14,094 bases of DNA, from the NCBI GenBank assembly GCA_012521805.1, contig JAAYLQ010000008.1:1-14094 (forward strand). The letters run 5' to 3'. Positions 13,751 to 14,094 of the stretch are shown one piece after another. The position numbers and the translations under genes are program-made. The notes below the pieces were generated by a model. It saw nothing but the letters and a program-made list of their open reading frames with translations, did not search any database and had not been told where the DNA came from. Within the stretch, counting starts at the first letter, position 1. Every line of letters begins with the position of its first letter. This DNA is from Bacillota bacterium (lineage in GTDB: Bacteria > Bacillota > Limnochordia > Darwinibacteriales > DTU012).

Positions 13751-14094
13751 ATGAAGACTAAACCAAATTATTCTGCGCCTGTAGTTCGAACACAGGATAC
13801 GACACAAAGGATTATGCTTGACGTTGCTGCAGCTCTGCTGCCCTGTTGGGTAGCGGGAGTTGTTTTCTTCGGTCTCCCAGCGTTGTGGATTGTACTGTTG
13901 AGCACTGCCGCAGCAGTTTTAGTTGAAGCTTTAATTATGCGTTATCCTTTGATAGGAAAAGGGATTATTGCTGATGGCAGTGCACTGGTTACAGGATTGC
14001 TTGTGGGTTTGATTTTACCACCGACAGTACCCTGGTGGATCCCAATTGTTGGTTCTGTTTTTGCGATTACTATTGGCAAGCTTGTTTTTGGTGG
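13751..14094 (+). CDS. rnfD: Electron transport complex subunit RnfD, 5' part
   Basis: The first 114 residues of RnfD, cut by the window end. RnfD is an integral membrane subunit of Rnf that carries covalently bound FMN; the flavinylated threonine lies further on and is not visible. Seen here are the N-terminal TTQRIMLDVAAALLP, several hydrophobic segments (about residues 27-40, 42-61, 74-88 and 92-108), and the conserved DGSALVTGLLVGLILPPTVP. The ATG has GGAGGTGA (13737-13744) 6 bases upstream and is 15 bases after rnfC. The usual clostridial order rnfCDGEAB predicts rnfG next. Confidence 0.93.
   Translation, partial: MKTKPNYSAPVVRTQDTTQRIMLDVAAALLPCWVAGVVFFGLPALWIVLLSTAAAVLVEALIMRYPLIGKGIIADGSALVTGLLVGLILPPTVPWWIPIVGSVFAITIGKLVFG

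Noticed and set aside
1..14094. CRISPR array, insertion sequence, phage, tRNA or toxin-antitoxin pair
   Set aside because: I found no spaced direct repeats, transposase or integrase motifs, cloverleaf sequences or toxin-like gene pairs on either strand.

Overview
The window reads as chromosomal housekeeping DNA from an anaerobic, endospore-forming Firmicute of the Clostridia/Limnochordia type. Four things point there: a ribosomal protein L27 with the Firmicutes N-terminal extension next to its dedicated protease Prp, an alpha/beta-type small acid-soluble spore protein, an Rnf ferredoxin:NAD+ oxidoreductase operon, and strong GGAGG-type ribosome-binding sites in front of GTG and TTG starts. 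No phage, transposon, CRISPR, tRNA or rRNA was seen.

Layout. Positions 1-245 hold no recognisable gene. A tightly coupled run follows: a B12-binding/radical SAM protein (246-2108), its DUF2344 partner (2098-2772) and a ribonuclease G/E (2780-4219). A strong promoter overlapping the rng stop codon starts the rplU-prp-rpmA operon, whose roughly 95-nt structured leader looks like an L21 leader; the operon ends at an intrinsic terminator (5296-5328). Next is a ribosome-assembly and envelope cluster on the + strand: obg, yhbY, xylA (xylose isomerase, an unexpected guest), nadD, an LCP-family cell-wall ligase, rsfS and a YqeM-like methyltransferase, closed by a terminator at 11567-11597. Converging on it from the minus strand are two short genes, each with its own signals: an unrecognised 68-residue basic protein ending in CSGCGR, and an alpha/beta SASP. 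Divergent from the SASP is rnfC, followed by rnfD, which runs off the window end.

How the genes work together. RNase G, L21, Prp, L27, Obg, YhbY and RsfS all serve ribosome production or its control. Prp trims L27, Obg and YhbY act on the large subunit, and RsfS blocks subunit joining. NadD makes NAD, and Rnf uses NAD+ as electron acceptor while coupling to ion transport. XylA would feed pentose into central metabolism. The two minus-strand genes form a small island that is probably expressed late in sporulation.

I see no clear new multi-gene system. The best leads are the small TTG-start minus-strand gene with a sigma-K-like promoter, xylA inside the obg-rsfS cluster, an 11-residue insertion in a conserved LCP motif, and the radical SAM/DUF2344 pair, whose function I do not know.
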